DNA from: an uncultured Pseudomonadales bacterium
GTDB lineage: Bacteria; Pseudomonadota; Gammaproteobacteria; Pseudomonadales; UBA7434
Length of the DNA stretch: 64,000 bases
Assembly: GCA_905478995.1 (NCBI GenBank)
Contig: CAJQKT010000018.1
Coordinates: forward strand, 32,996 to 96,995
Direction: 5' to 3'
Shown here: piece by piece, positions 38,023 through 46,596 of the stretch
How the letters are laid out: each line of letters starts with the position of its first letter
Position numbering within the stretch: position 1 is the stretch's first letter
Position numbers and translations under genes: made by a program
The notes under the pieces: generated by a model
What the model was told of the DNA's origin: nothing
The model's database searches: none
The model's input: the letters and a program-made list of their open reading frames with translations, nothing else

Positions 38023-39477
38023 ATGACTAAAACAACCTCGGAACCATTCGGCTTGATGATCGCCGGGCCTACCCAATGCGCTGGTGAGCTTGAGGTGCAT
38101 TCGCCGTTTAGCGGTGAAGCACTGGCAAATGTTGCGAGGTGCGGCGAGAGTCACGTCGAAGCGGCTTTGGAGCTTGCCCAGGCGACATTTAACGATAAAT
38201 CGGGTTGGCTGCCTGTCCCGAAGCGCATTGAAATCTTGCGGCGAGCAGCCACAGTGATGGAAGGTATGGAAGATACGCTGGCGATGGCCGCTGCGAGTGA
38301 GGGCGGCAAGCCCCTTATGGACAGCCGTGTAGAGGTTAAGCGCGCCATTGCGGGGCTGGGCATGTGTGCTGAGCATGTGGCGCAGCATGCGGGTGAAGTG
38401 GTGCCACTCACCCCTGATAACGCTCACACCAAACGAATGGGTTTTACTCAAAAGGAGCCGATCGGTGTGGTTGTAGCGGTGAGTGCCTTTAATCATCCGT
38501 TGAACCTGATCGTTCATCAGGTCGGCGCGGCGGTGGCAGCAGGCTGTCCGGTGATTGTTAAGCCAGCCCGAGATACTCCGCTGTCGTGCTTGCGCTTTGT
38601 GCAAATCTTAAGAGACGCTGGTCTGCCTAGGGCGTGGTGCCAAGTGGCTATCCCAGAGTCAACCGCCTTGGCAACGAAGCTTGTTGTTGATAAGCGCGTC
38701 GGCTTCTTTTCGTTTATTGGCAGTGCCAGCGTTGGCTGGATGTTGCGTAGCAAACTCGCCCCCGGCACCCGTTGCGCACTTGAGCACGGCGGCGTTGCAC
38801 CGGTCATTATTGATCGCAGCGGTGATATTGAAAAAGCTTTACCGGCTATTTTGAAGGGGGGCTTTTACCATGCGGGACAAGTTTGCGTGTCGGTTCAACG
38901 GGTGTATATTCCTGATGCAATCATTGAGGTATTTGCCAAACGACTTGCCGATGCAGCGCAGGGGTTAAAGGTCGGTGACCCGCTAGACGCAGACGTTGAA
39001 GTGGGCCCGCTCATCACAGCACACGAAGCAGCGAGAGTGCATGAATGGGTCAGTAGTGCAGTGGCCAAAGGCGCCAAACTCATGTGTGGCGGCGAGCCAC
39101 TTGCCAATAACTGTTATAAGCCAACGGTCTTAGTCAACCCTCCGCTGGATGCAGAAGTGAGCCAGCAAGAAGTGTTTGGCCCAGTAGTTTGTCTTTATAG
39201 TTATACCGACATCAAAGAAGCCGTAGCCATGGCCAACGGTCTAGATGTAGCGTTTCAAGCAGCTGTGTTTGCGCAAGATCTCGATCGGGCGTTTCAATTA
39301 TATGGCCAGCTCAATGCATCGGCGGTAATGCTCAATGACCATACGGCCTTTCGGCAGGACAATATGCCGTTTGCGGGCTTGCGGCACTCGGGGCTGGGCG
39401 TGGGCGGCATAAAACACACCATCGAAGATATGCAAATAGACAAACTGATGGTCGTTAAAGTCAGCGACTCGCTATAG
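38023..39477 (+). CDS. NAD(P)-dependent aldehyde dehydrogenase
   Basis: A 484-residue aldehyde dehydrogenase superfamily enzyme. Visible: the cofactor-binding AFNHPLNLIVHQVGAAVAAG (about 150) with VIVKPA, the turn SFIGSASVGW, the general base Glu in CALEHGG (about 253) and the nucleophile Cys in AGQVCVS (about 288). The C-terminal half has EVFGPVV. It oxidises an aldehyde to its acid; the substrate cannot be told from sequence, and no partner gene is adjacent. The window may miss its regulator. Spacing of 21 bases to the convergent panD leaves little room for a terminator and none is evident. Confidence 0.88.
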   Translation: MTKTTSEPFGLMIAGPTQCAGELEVHSPFSGEALANVARCGESHVEAALELAQATFNDKSGWLPVPKRIEILRRAATVMEGMEDTLAMAAASEGGKPLMDSRVEVKRAIAGLGMCAEHVAQHAGEVVPLTPDNAHTKRMGFTQKEPIGVVVAVSAFNHPLNLIVHQVGAAVAAGCPVIVKPARDTPLSCLRFVQILRDAGLPRAWCQVAIPESTALATKLVVDKRVGFFSFIGSASVGWMLRSKLAPGTRCALEHGGVAPVIIDRSGDIEKALPAILKGGFYHAGQVCVSVQRVYIPDAIIEVFAKRLADAAQGLKVGDPLDADVEVGPLITAHEAARVHEWVSSAVAKGAKLMCGGEPLANNCYKPTVLVNPPLDAEVSQQEVFGPVVCLYSYTDIKEAVAMANGLDVAFQAAVFAQDLDRAFQLYGQLNASAVMLNDHTAFRQDNMPFAGLRHSGLGVGGIKHTIEDMQIDKLMVVKVSDSL

Positions 39478-39499
39478 TCGTTGAAAACGCTAGTAAAAA

Positions 39500-39877
39500 T
39501 TAATCGTTGACGGTCTGGCCCTGTTTTTCATTCAGATGGCGTACAAATTTATTGTTTTCATCAACGAGAATAGTGGTGGGTTCAAAGGGCTCGCTGGCTA
39601 GAGTAAAGGCCATAATGATGACTTCATCGCCAGGGTGGATCATGTGCGCAGCCGCACCATTCATCTCTATACAGCCGCTGGCATACTCGCCTTCAATAAT
39701 GTAGGTTTCAAGCCGAGACCCTGACGTGTTGTTGACAACAAGCACGCGTTCATTTTTTTGCATGCCCGTGATTTCTAACAATTGTTTGTCGATGGTTATG
39801 CTGCCCACATAATGTAGATCCGAACGAGTGACGGTAGCATTATGAATTTTGGCAGACATGTAATTGCGTAATTGCAT
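39500..39877 (-). CDS. panD: Aspartate 1-decarboxylase
   Basis: A 125-residue pyruvoyl enzyme that makes beta-alanine from aspartate for pantothenate and coenzyme A. The self-cleavage site is seen in DLHYVGSITID: the proenzyme is cut between Gly24 and Ser25, and the Ser becomes the pyruvoyl group. Other hallmarks are the basic K10-type residue, the Arg in SGSRLETYIIEGE and NGAAAHMIHPGDEVII. Length fits. AAAGG lies before the ATG. It is the last gene of the ArsC-like-dapD-panD cluster; panB and panC are not here. Confidence 0.93.
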   Translation of the reverse strand: MQLRNYMSAKIHNATVTRSDLHYVGSITIDKQLLEITGMQKNERVLVVNNTSGSRLETYIIEGEYASGCIEMNGAAAHMIHPGDEVIIMAFTLASEPFEPTTILVDENNKFVRHLNEKQGQTVND

Positions 39878-39959
39878 GGTTAAAACCTTTAAAAACTTTA
39901 AGAGGGCCGACGGTTCATCGAATACGCGCTATGCAGCAGTGGAGCTGACAGTCGGCCTA

Positions 39960-41003
39960 TCAATTGTTGGCATGCAGCGCTTCGTTTAGCTCTACTTTTG
40001 ACTGATGAGTTTTGCATTCTACTGCACCGGTCTGTGAATTTCGTCGAAAGAGAAGGTCAGATTTGCCGCTGAGATCTCGGGCTTTAGTGTGGCTCACCAG
40101 TTCACCCTTATCGTCCAGCAACGCTACTTTTGTGCCAGCCGTAACATAAAGCCCGGCTTCAACAATACAGCGGTCGCCAAGGCCGATACCAATGCCGGCA
40201 TTAGCGCCAATTAGACAGTTTTTACCAACCGATATCACCACGGCACCACCGCCAGACAAGGTGCCCATGGTAGAGCTACCACCGCCTAAGTCAGAGCCTT
40301 CATCAACAAATACGCCAGCTGAAATACGGCCTTCGATCATGCTGGTACCTGCAGTACCCGCATTAAAATTGACAAAACCTTCATGCATGATAGTGGTTCC
40401 AGCCCCGATGTAGGCGCCGAGCCTTACGCGTGAGGTGGCTGCAATTCTTACGCCCGAGGGCACAACATAGTCGGTCATTTGTGGGAACTTATCGACGCTC
40501 TTCACATCGATCCACCGGCCTTCACAGCGCGCTTGAAGTTGTCGTTCAGCCAGTTCATCGGTATCAATGGGGCCTTCTGACGTCCAAGCAACGTTGGGTA
40601 AACATGCAAAAATTCCGCCAAGGTTTTGTTGGTGTGGTTTTATCAGACGATGGGAAAGTAGCTGCAGTTTTAAATAGGCTTCTGCAACGCTTGCAGGTTC
40701 GCTGTCGGTGGCCAATACAACCACTACAGGCTGACGCTCGGTATCACTGAGGTGTTTGGCGATGGCGGCTTGATCGGGCTGCTCGGCAAGTGCCTGTGCA
40801 AGTGCTCGGCACTCTTGCACATTAATGCGGATTGCCGCATTGCCGCCGTTATAGTCGATCTTGGCTGCCTTCAATGCGGCCAAGAGCTGTGCGCTTTGAT
40901 CGGTACTCACGTGCGCGAGGGGTGCTGGAAACAAGGTGTCAAGCATCTGATCTTGCTTGTTGAGTGAGGCAATACCAATACCAAAGCCAAATAATGTAGA
41001 CAT
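39960..41003 (-). CDS. dapD: Tetrahydrodipicolinate N-succinyltransferase
   Basis: A 347-residue enzyme of the succinylase branch of lysine and diaminopimelate synthesis; it succinylates tetrahydrodipicolinate with succinyl-CoA. It is the longer DapD of Pseudomonas-like bacteria (E. coli DapD is about 274 residues). An N-terminal domain (1-180) precedes a left-handed beta-helix of hexapeptide repeats (GAYIGAGTTIMHEGFVNFNAGTAG, split here as GAYIGAGTT and FVNFNAGTAG) and EGRISAGVFVDEGSDLGGG. It lies between an ArsC-like gene and panD, both on the same strand, with gaps of about 90 bases. Confidence 0.93.
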   Translation of the reverse strand: MSTLFGFGIGIASLNKQDQMLDTLFPAPLAHVSTDQSAQLLAALKAAKIDYNGGNAAIRINVQECRALAQALAEQPDQAAIAKHLSDTERQPVVVVLATDSEPASVAEAYLKLQLLSHRLIKPHQQNLGGIFACLPNVAWTSEGPIDTDELAERQLQARCEGRWIDVKSVDKFPQMTDYVVPSGVRIAATSRVRLGAYIGAGTTIMHEGFVNFNAGTAGTSMIEGRISAGVFVDEGSDLGGGSSTMGTLSGGGAVVISVGKNCLIGANAGIGIGLGDRCIVEAGLYVTAGTKVALLDDKGELVSHTKARDLSGKSDLLFRRNSQTGAVECKTHQSKVELNEALHANN

Positions 41004-41093
41004 AAAAGAGAACCTTTCGGATGTTTAAAGTAAAAAATTGTGTGCGCCGACTCTCTTAGAGTGGCTTGTGCAGTTGATCAAAGTCAGTCGTAC

Positions 41094-41477
41094 TTAAGCT
41101 TCACCCAACTGTTGGTAGATGGTTTCGCAAAAGCCAATAACGAGTTCGCCATTGCTCAACACTAAGACCGGACGCTTAATCAGCGTGGGTTGGGCGACGA
41201 TAACATTAATAGCTAACTCATTCGCTTTGCCGGAATCGTCATTGACAGTGCTAGCGCTCAAGCTAGCTTGGTCTGCCTTGCTGAGGCTCTTCCATGTGGT
41301 GCTACGCCGATTGATGAGTTTATCTGCCGACATTGGGTTCAGCCAGGCGCTCACAAGCTCAGGGCTCAGGCCATCTTTGCGAAAATCGTGGTAATGAAAA
41401 TCGATGCCCTGTGCAGCTAAACACTTTTTAGCTTTGCGGACCGTGTCGCAGTTGCTAATGCCGTATAGAGTTATCAA
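41094..41477 (-). CDS. ArsC/Spx-family thiol reductase-like protein (YffB type)
   Basis: A 127-residue thioredoxin-fold protein that starts TLYGISNCDTVRKAKKCL, with the family's active-site type Cys (about 10), and has FHYHDFRKDGLSPELVSAWL, then LINRRSTTWK and IKRPVLV, the glutathione-pocket pattern of ArsC/Spx/MgsR proteins. YffB-like members are glutathione-dependent reductases of unknown target; it is not a proven arsenate reductase. Next to dapD, as in Pseudomonas. The start is TTG: an upstream ATG is out of frame and hits a stop at once. Confidence 0.85.
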   Translation of the reverse strand: MITLYGISNCDTVRKAKKCLAAQGIDFHYHDFRKDGLSPELVSAWLNPMSADKLINRRSTTWKSLSKADQASLSASTVNDDSGKANELAINVIVAQPTLIKRPVLVLSNGELVIGFCETIYQQLGEA

Positions 41478-41731
41478 AACATTGCCTGTCGTATATCAAT
41501 CGTTTTCGAGCGTTGTGTGAAATCGTTTTTGCCAGTTTGTCGTTGGGCTGGTTTTCAGGCAATTGCCTAGGCCTGCCCGCAGCGGCGCAAATTCTACCAG
41601 TTTCCGCCAAGATTATGCAGTTCCTTTTAGCGATGTATTACACTGGCTTGGCGTGCCGCTCAGAATGCGTTTTTAGTGGTGGTGGTATTCCGGTCTAAGT
41701 CGTTAACAAGTCAAATAAGCGGTTGAACGCA

Positions 41732-42754
41732 ATGAGTGAAGGCATGAGTGTCGAGCAGAAGCAATTGATGGCGGAGAATTCTTTTTCGGTCCTCGTGGAA
41801 GAGGCCGCCGACGGGAGTGTCGGCTCAGCGGTGGATATACTGGCGCATGTATCAAAACTGTCCAAAGGCAAAATTAAAGATGCCATGCAAAAAGGGGCCG
41901 TTTGGCGTGAAGAGCGACTCGCCCGAAGCACTAAGTCGGTCTCGGCACCATCGAATGATGAGCCCGCAGCAGATAATGCTGGCCTATACGGTCACGGACG
42001 GCGTGGCAAGCCACGCCGTCTGCGCCGTGCAACCGCAGCACTCAACAGTGGTGACAAGCTGCTAATGTACTATAACGCGCGGGTGCTGGCGGCTAGTTGT
42101 CCTGAAGCTAAATTGATCGCTGATCAAGGCGCGTACTCGGTTTGGGATAAGCCGGCCGGCATGCTTTGTCAGGGCTCAAAGTGGGGCGATCACTTGACCT
42201 TGAATCGCTGGGTGGAAACCCGGCTGGAGCCACGCCGGCCGGTCTTTGTGGTACACCGACTCGATAGGATGGCATCTGGGCTCGTGGTCTTAGCTCACAC
42301 TAAACAAGCCGCAGCGGCACTGTCTGCCCAGTTTGCTCAGCGGCAAGTGAGTAAAAAGTATGAATGTATTGTTCACGGTGTTTTTCAAGAAGACATACCA
42401 GTACTACTTGAAGAGCCACTCTACGGCAAGTGGGCTTTAACGCGGATAGAGTCAATCAATAGTGGTTCAGACGGCAATCTGACATTGGATATTATTGGCA
42501 ATGGAGCGGAGTTGGCTCCACTGCCCAAAAACCAATTTACCAAACTGTTGGTGAGCATTGAGACCGGGCGTAAGCATCAAATTAGGCGCCATTTGGCTGA
42601 TTACGGTTTTCCTATCGCAGGCGACCGGCAATATGCCGCTGATGCAGCAAGTCCCAAGACGCCTGATGGCGCGCTGCTGGATCTACAGTTACGTGCAATA
42701 CAGCTCGCATTCAGCGACCCTAAGAAAGGTGGGCGGGTGGAGTGGAAAATATAA
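41732..42754 (+). CDS. RluA-family RNA pseudouridine synthase
   Basis: A 340-residue pseudouridine synthase. An N-terminal S4-like RNA-binding region (about 20-110; DILAHVSKLSKGKIKDAMQK and a basic RRGKPRRLRRAT segment) precedes the catalytic domain, which begins YSVWDKPAGMLCQG and has the motif HRLDRMASGLVVLA with the catalytic Asp. TGRKHQIRRHLADYGFPIAGD completes the RluA signature. It isomerises a uridine in rRNA or tRNA; the exact site is unknown. The ATG at 41732 is chosen over TTG at 41723. It is 254 bases from the divergent ArsC-like gene. Confidence 0.9.
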   Translation: MSEGMSVEQKQLMAENSFSVLVEEAADGSVGSAVDILAHVSKLSKGKIKDAMQKGAVWREERLARSTKSVSAPSNDEPAADNAGLYGHGRRGKPRRLRRATAALNSGDKLLMYYNARVLAASCPEAKLIADQGAYSVWDKPAGMLCQGSKWGDHLTLNRWVETRLEPRRPVFVVHRLDRMASGLVVLAHTKQAAAALSAQFAQRQVSKKYECIVHGVFQEDIPVLLEEPLYGKWALTRIESINSGSDGNLTLDIIGNGAELAPLPKNQFTKLLVSIETGRKHQIRRHLADYGFPIAGDRQYAADAASPKTPDGALLDLQLRAIQLAFSDPKKGGRVEWKI

Positions 42755-42911
42755 ATTATTAACAGTCACTTATCTCATTTATCTAATGCTGTTTCTGGAT
42801 TTTTAGCTTTTGCGTATTGACGTGAATCGTGACGATATAGCGGTTTAACATCTGGAAATTGGCATTTTTATCGCGTATAGTGCGCGGCTAACTTACAGCG
42901 GAGTGACCACT

Positions 42912-43793
42912 ATGGCTAAAGCAGCCAAAAAAGCTGCTTCGAAGTCGGCTGCCGGCAAGGCGGCTACAACGAAAAGCAAGGCAACTGGTAAAGCGCCTGC
43001 TAAAAAAGCGGCAGTTAAAAAACCAGCAGTTAAAAAACCAGCGGCGAAAAAGATAGCCGCGAAAAAGGTCGCTTCGAAGAAAGTCCCCGCCGCTAAGAAG
43101 GCCATTTCGAAAAAAGGATCCGTTGCCAAGAAGGCACCTGTCAAAAAGACGGGTGTCAAAAAGGCCGCCGTGAAAAAGCCTGTTGTTAAAAAAGTAGTCG
43201 TTAAAAAGGCGGCTGTTAAGAAGGCAGTCGTTAAAAAAGCTCCAGCAAAGAAAGCTGCTTTAAAGAAAACCCCTCCCAAAAAGGCAGCAGTTAAAAAGAC
43301 AGCTGCTGTAAAAGCACCTAGCAAAAAGATAGCGGTCAAAACAGCGGTTGCGAAGAAACTCGTTGCAAAAAAAGCAACCCTCGCAAAAACCAAGTCTGTC
43401 GCCACGAAGAAACAAGCAGCGCCAGCTAAAAAGAAGGTTATTGTGAAAGAAACCACTACCCGTTCGGTTATTGAGAAGAGTGCTGCTACTAAAGGAGAAG
43501 AACCTGCTGTTAAGAAGCCTAAGTCTGCCCCTCATCGGCAACGCAGAGCACGGTCTGATAAAAACGCCAGCGGCGCTCCCATTGATATTGCTAAGCGGCA
43601 AGCTGAACTCGATGCTAATCAAAAGGTCGACGAGAATAGCAGCGCCGGCATAGCGAGCCAAATTGAGGCTTTCCTATCCAAGGGTAAAGAAATTAACGAA
43701 ATCCCTGTGGGTGTGAGCGGTATTACCCATACCGGTGGAACGAAGCACATTACGATTAGCCGTAATAAACCGCAAAATCAAGCCACCAGTTAA
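42912..43793 (+). CDS. Lysine/alanine-rich histone H1-like protein
   Basis: A 293-residue, very basic protein. Residues 1-180 are a low-complexity KKA/KKP/VKK repeat (AKKAAVKKPAVKKP...) like the eukaryotic H1 tail, Pseudomonas AlgP and Hc1-type bacterial proteins; it probably coats DNA or RNA in the nucleoid. The C-terminal 70 residues are different: a linker, then IASQIEAFLSKGKEINEIPVGVSG, a small folded-looking motif I have seen in short gammaproteobacterial proteins. The start is ATG with GCGGAG 8 bases upstream; the GTG at 42903 lies inside that site. A terminator follows. The long open frame on the opposite strand is a consequence of the repeat. Confidence 0.85.
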   Translation: MAKAAKKAASKSAAGKAATTKSKATGKAPAKKAAVKKPAVKKPAAKKIAAKKVASKKVPAAKKAISKKGSVAKKAPVKKTGVKKAAVKKPVVKKVVVKKAAVKKAVVKKAPAKKAALKKTPPKKAAVKKTAAVKAPSKKIAVKTAVAKKLVAKKATLAKTKSVATKKQAAPAKKKVIVKETTTRSVIEKSAATKGEEPAVKKPKSAPHRQRRARSDKNASGAPIDIAKRQAELDANQKVDENSSAGIASQIEAFLSKGKEINEIPVGVSGITHTGGTKHITISRNKPQNQATS

Positions 43794-43819
43794 GTCGACC
43801 TTTGGCGCTAGCGGAAGCT

Positions 43820-43850
43820 AAAAAACCTCTCATATGAGAGGTTTTTTTTT
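43820..43850. terminator. Rho-independent terminator
   Basis: AACCTCTCAT and ATGAGAGGTT pair with no extra bases at the centre, flanked by A and T tracts. It ends the histone H1-like gene transcript. Confidence 0.9.
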
Positions 43851-44080
43851 GCTGTCAAAAAGCCGATTAAGAAATAGCTCAATAGGCGGGCGAAGTAATT
43901 AGCGTTTGCCAATCGTCACCTCGCAATTTATGCAATACGAAACGGAATTGGTTTATTTCTATACGAGCAATCGTCAAGATTTAATTTAATTTCTGTGTTG
44001 TTGTGTATTTGCTTGTAAAACCAAGCCGTCGGCGATTTAATATAATAAGCATTTTAATAACAACTTACGGAGTGTTTTTT

Positions 44081-44512
44081 ATGTTTAAAGAATTTAAAGA
44101 TTTTGCCCTAAAGGGGAACTTTGTTGATATGGCTGTTGGTATCGTGATCGGCGCCGCCTTTAGCACCATAGTTAAGTCTTTTGTCAGCGATATTATTATG
44201 CCTGTTGTTGGTGTCGTGACCGGTGGTGTTGACTTTTCGAATTTATTTTTAGTAATAAAAAGCCCTATTGAGGGTACCGTTTACACAACCCTTGATGCGG
44301 CGAAAGAGGCTGGAGCCGTGACCATTAATTACGGTATTTTTGTTAATGCCTTGATCACCTTCGTGATCGTCGCTTTTGTATTGTTCATGGTTATCAAGGG
44401 TATGAATAATGCCAAGAAAGCCCTTGAGGAAGAGCAGGCCGCCGCGCCACCGCCGGGACCTTCGGCAGAGGTTGAGCTTCTGACCGAAATTAGAGATTCG
44501 CTGGCTAAGTAG
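44081..44512 (+). CDS. mscL: Large-conductance mechanosensitive channel MscL
   Basis: A 143-residue inner-membrane channel that opens under high membrane tension to release solutes during hypo-osmotic shock. It starts [20 protein letters not shown], the family N-terminus, with TM1 [20 protein letters not shown] (about 19-42), a periplasmic loop, TM2 [20 protein letters not shown] (about 82-105) and the cytoplasmic bundle [14 protein letters not shown] at the end. Length fits. The ATG at 44081 has CGGAG 8 bases before it; the open frame continues upstream without support. It is monocistronic. Confidence 0.95.
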   Translation: MFKEFKDFALKGNFVDMAVGIVIGAAFSTIVKSFVSDIIMPVVGVVTGGVDFSNLFLVIKSPIEGTVYTTLDAAKEAGAVTINYGIFVNALITFVIVAFVLFMVIKGMNNAKKALEEEQAAAPPPGPSAEVELLTEIRDSLAK

Positions 44513-44522
44513 TATCGCAGGT

Positions 44523-44552
44523 AAAAAACCGCCTTTTAAGGCGGTTTTTTTT
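44523..44552. terminator. Bidirectional rho-independent terminator
   Basis: AAAAAACCGCC and GGCGGTTTTTTTT pair around TTTTAA between the convergent mscL and uup genes. Confidence 0.92.
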
Positions 44553-44559
44553 ACTTGTC

Positions 44560-46506
44560 TTATTGGCTACTGAGTTCTTCAAGTTCTACCCAGCGGGCAG
44601 TTCTTTCGTCAAGCCGACTTTGCAGCGAACCTAATTCATCTAATAGTGGCTGGGTCTCATGAAAGCCTGCTTCATAAAACTCAGGGTTCGCCACTTTTTT
44701 TTCGAGGCTACTGATAGCGATTTCAAGCTTATCAATTTCACCGGGTAGTTGGTCCAATTCTCGCTGTATCTTGTAACTCAGCTTGTTTTTTTTAGGTAAC
44801 AGTTGCGCAGTGGGGCTGACGCTAGCGGCGGTGCCGGATCCAGCGCTGTTAGTGGCTGTGGACAGGGTGTCACTAATTTTTAGTGCTTTACCTCTATTCG
44901 CCCAGTCGCTAAAGCCTCCTACATATTCATGCACATTACCATCGTCTTCAAACACTAAAATACTGGTTACAACGTTGTCGAGAAATTCTCGGTCATGACT
45001 GACAATGAGGAGGGTGCCCTCATAGGCCACTAAGCGCTCTTCTAATACTTCCAGCATCTCAATGTCGAGGTCGTTAGTCGGTTCATCGAGTACCAAAAGA
45101 TTGCTCGGTTTGCTAAATAATTTAGCCAACGACACACGATTACGTTCGCCCCCTGATAGAGCTTTCACCGGTGTCATTGCACGCTTAGGCGCGAAGAGAA
45201 AGTTTTGCAAGTAACTAATAATATGCCGGTCTTTGCCGTTGATTTGAATGAAGTCGCGCCCCATCCCTACGTTTTCGGCTATTGATTTGTCAGGGTCAAG
45301 TTCGCGTTTGACTTGATCAAAATACCCCATTTCTAAATTGGTACCTAGTTTCACTGAGCCTTGGTCAGGTTCGACCATGCCAAGAAGAATTTTAAGAAGC
45401 GTACTTTTACCTACGCCATTGTTGCCAATTAAGCCAATTCGATCTCCTCGCATTATTTTTAACTTGAGGTTTTTAATCAGTGATTCATTGTTGTAACTGT
45501 GGGTAACTGCTCGCATCTCGCAAACTTTTCGGCCTGATTGCTCTGCAGTTTCAACATGGATACTTGCTTTGCCTTGCCGCTTGAGCCGTTCTGCTCGTTC
45601 GCGGCGCATTTTTTCAAGGGCGCGTACGCGACCTTCGTTGCGTGTTCTACGAGCTTTAACGCCTTGGCGTATCCAGGTCTCTTCAAGAGCCAGTTTTTTA
45701 TCGAATAATGCATTATGTTGGCTTTCGTCTTTTAAAGACTGCTCTTTTAATTTTAAAAAATTATTGTAGCTGCCAGGCCAATCAATGATCTTGCCACGGT
45801 CAATTTCGATGATGCGAGTAGCAAGGGTTTGCAAAAAATTCCTATCGTGAGTAATAAAAACTACGCTACCTCGGTAGCCTCGCACTACATGCTCAAGCCA
45901 CTCGATGGTAGATATATCGAGGTGGTTAGTCGGCTCATCGAGTAACAGTAAATTAGGTTCGCTCACTAGAGCTTTGCCTAGAGCCACTCTGCGCCGCCAG
46001 CCGCCAGAAAGTTCTGAAAGTTTTTTGTTGGCTGGTAAATCGAGCTGGCTAATAAATTTTTCCACTTGCTTATCTAGATTCCAGCCACCGCCAGCCTCTA
46101 TTGCCGCTTGCAGTTCAGACATTTCCTCAAGGGGATCCGCATACCGTTGTGCGCCGCCATTGCTACTGCCTGGAGGAAGTTCCTCACCCGAAGCTAACGC
46201 TTCATAGCGCTGTATAAGGGCGCTTTGATCGGCGAGACCCTCGCGCACGACGTCAAAAACAAGATCATCACGGCTGGCCGGCAAATTTTGATCCAATTGA
46301 CTAATGCGCAGCATTTGTTGGCGATGGATACTTCCACTGTCGGCTTCAATGGACCCGGCTAATATTTTTAACAGGGTGGTTTTGCCAGCTCCGTTGCGAC
46401 CAATTAGGCAAATGCGCTCATTTTGCTCAATCGCAAATCCGGTATTGGACAGCAGTGGCGTATCGCCAAATTCAATAGATATTTCGTTAAGTCGGATTAA
46501 TGTCAC
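44560..46506 (-). CDS. uup: ABC-F ATPase Uup
   Basis: A 648-residue ABC-F protein with two ATPase domains and no membrane part. Domain 1: Walker A GRNGAGKTT, LSGGWRRRVALGKAL, LLLDEPTNHLD. A linker (about 245-315, basic, RRTRNEGRVRALEKMRRERA) precedes domain 2: GNNGVGKST, LSGGERNRVSLAKLF, LVLDEPTNDLD. The C-terminal 70 residues form the coiled coil (LPGEIDKLEIAISSLEKKV) that marks Uup, which binds DNA or ribosomes and affects transposon excision and ribosome rescue. The start is GTG with no good ribosome binding site. The gene ends close to the mscL terminator. Confidence 0.92.
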   Translation of the reverse strand: MTLIRLNEISIEFGDTPLLSNTGFAIEQNERICLIGRNGAGKTTLLKILAGSIEADSGSIHRQQMLRISQLDQNLPASRDDLVFDVVREGLADQSALIQRYEALASGEELPPGSSNGGAQRYADPLEEMSELQAAIEAGGGWNLDKQVEKFISQLDLPANKKLSELSGGWRRRVALGKALVSEPNLLLLDEPTNHLDISTIEWLEHVVRGYRGSVVFITHDRNFLQTLATRIIEIDRGKIIDWPGSYNNFLKLKEQSLKDESQHNALFDKKLALEETWIRQGVKARRTRNEGRVRALEKMRRERAERLKRQGKASIHVETAEQSGRKVCEMRAVTHSYNNESLIKNLKLKIMRGDRIGLIGNNGVGKSTLLKILLGMVEPDQGSVKLGTNLEMGYFDQVKRELDPDKSIAENVGMGRDFIQINGKDRHIISYLQNFLFAPKRAMTPVKALSGGERNRVSLAKLFSKPSNLLVLDEPTNDLDIEMLEVLEERLVAYEGTLLIVSHDREFLDNVVTSILVFEDDGNVHEYVGGFSDWANRGKALKISDTLSTATNSAGSGTAASVSPTAQLLPKKNKLSYKIQRELDQLPGEIDKLEIAISSLEKKVANPEFYEAGFHETQPLLDELGSLQSRLDERTARWVELEELSSQ

Positions 46507-46596
46507 AAGGTTTTTCGCGGTGTATGAATGAAGTCAATGTAAAGCCAGCGAGCCAAATAATGCAGCGGCGCTAAATATTACTAACAGTTGTAAGGT

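Noticed and set aside
38002..38604. 200-codon minus-strand frame inside the aldehyde dehydrogenase gene
   Set aside because: No ribosome binding site and no family features; the plus-strand enzyme has complete catalytic motifs.
42893..43456. 187-codon minus-strand frame rich in Phe/Ala/Leu
   Set aside because: It mirrors the Lys/Ala repeat of the histone H1-like gene; poly-Lys codons read as Phe/Leu on the other strand.
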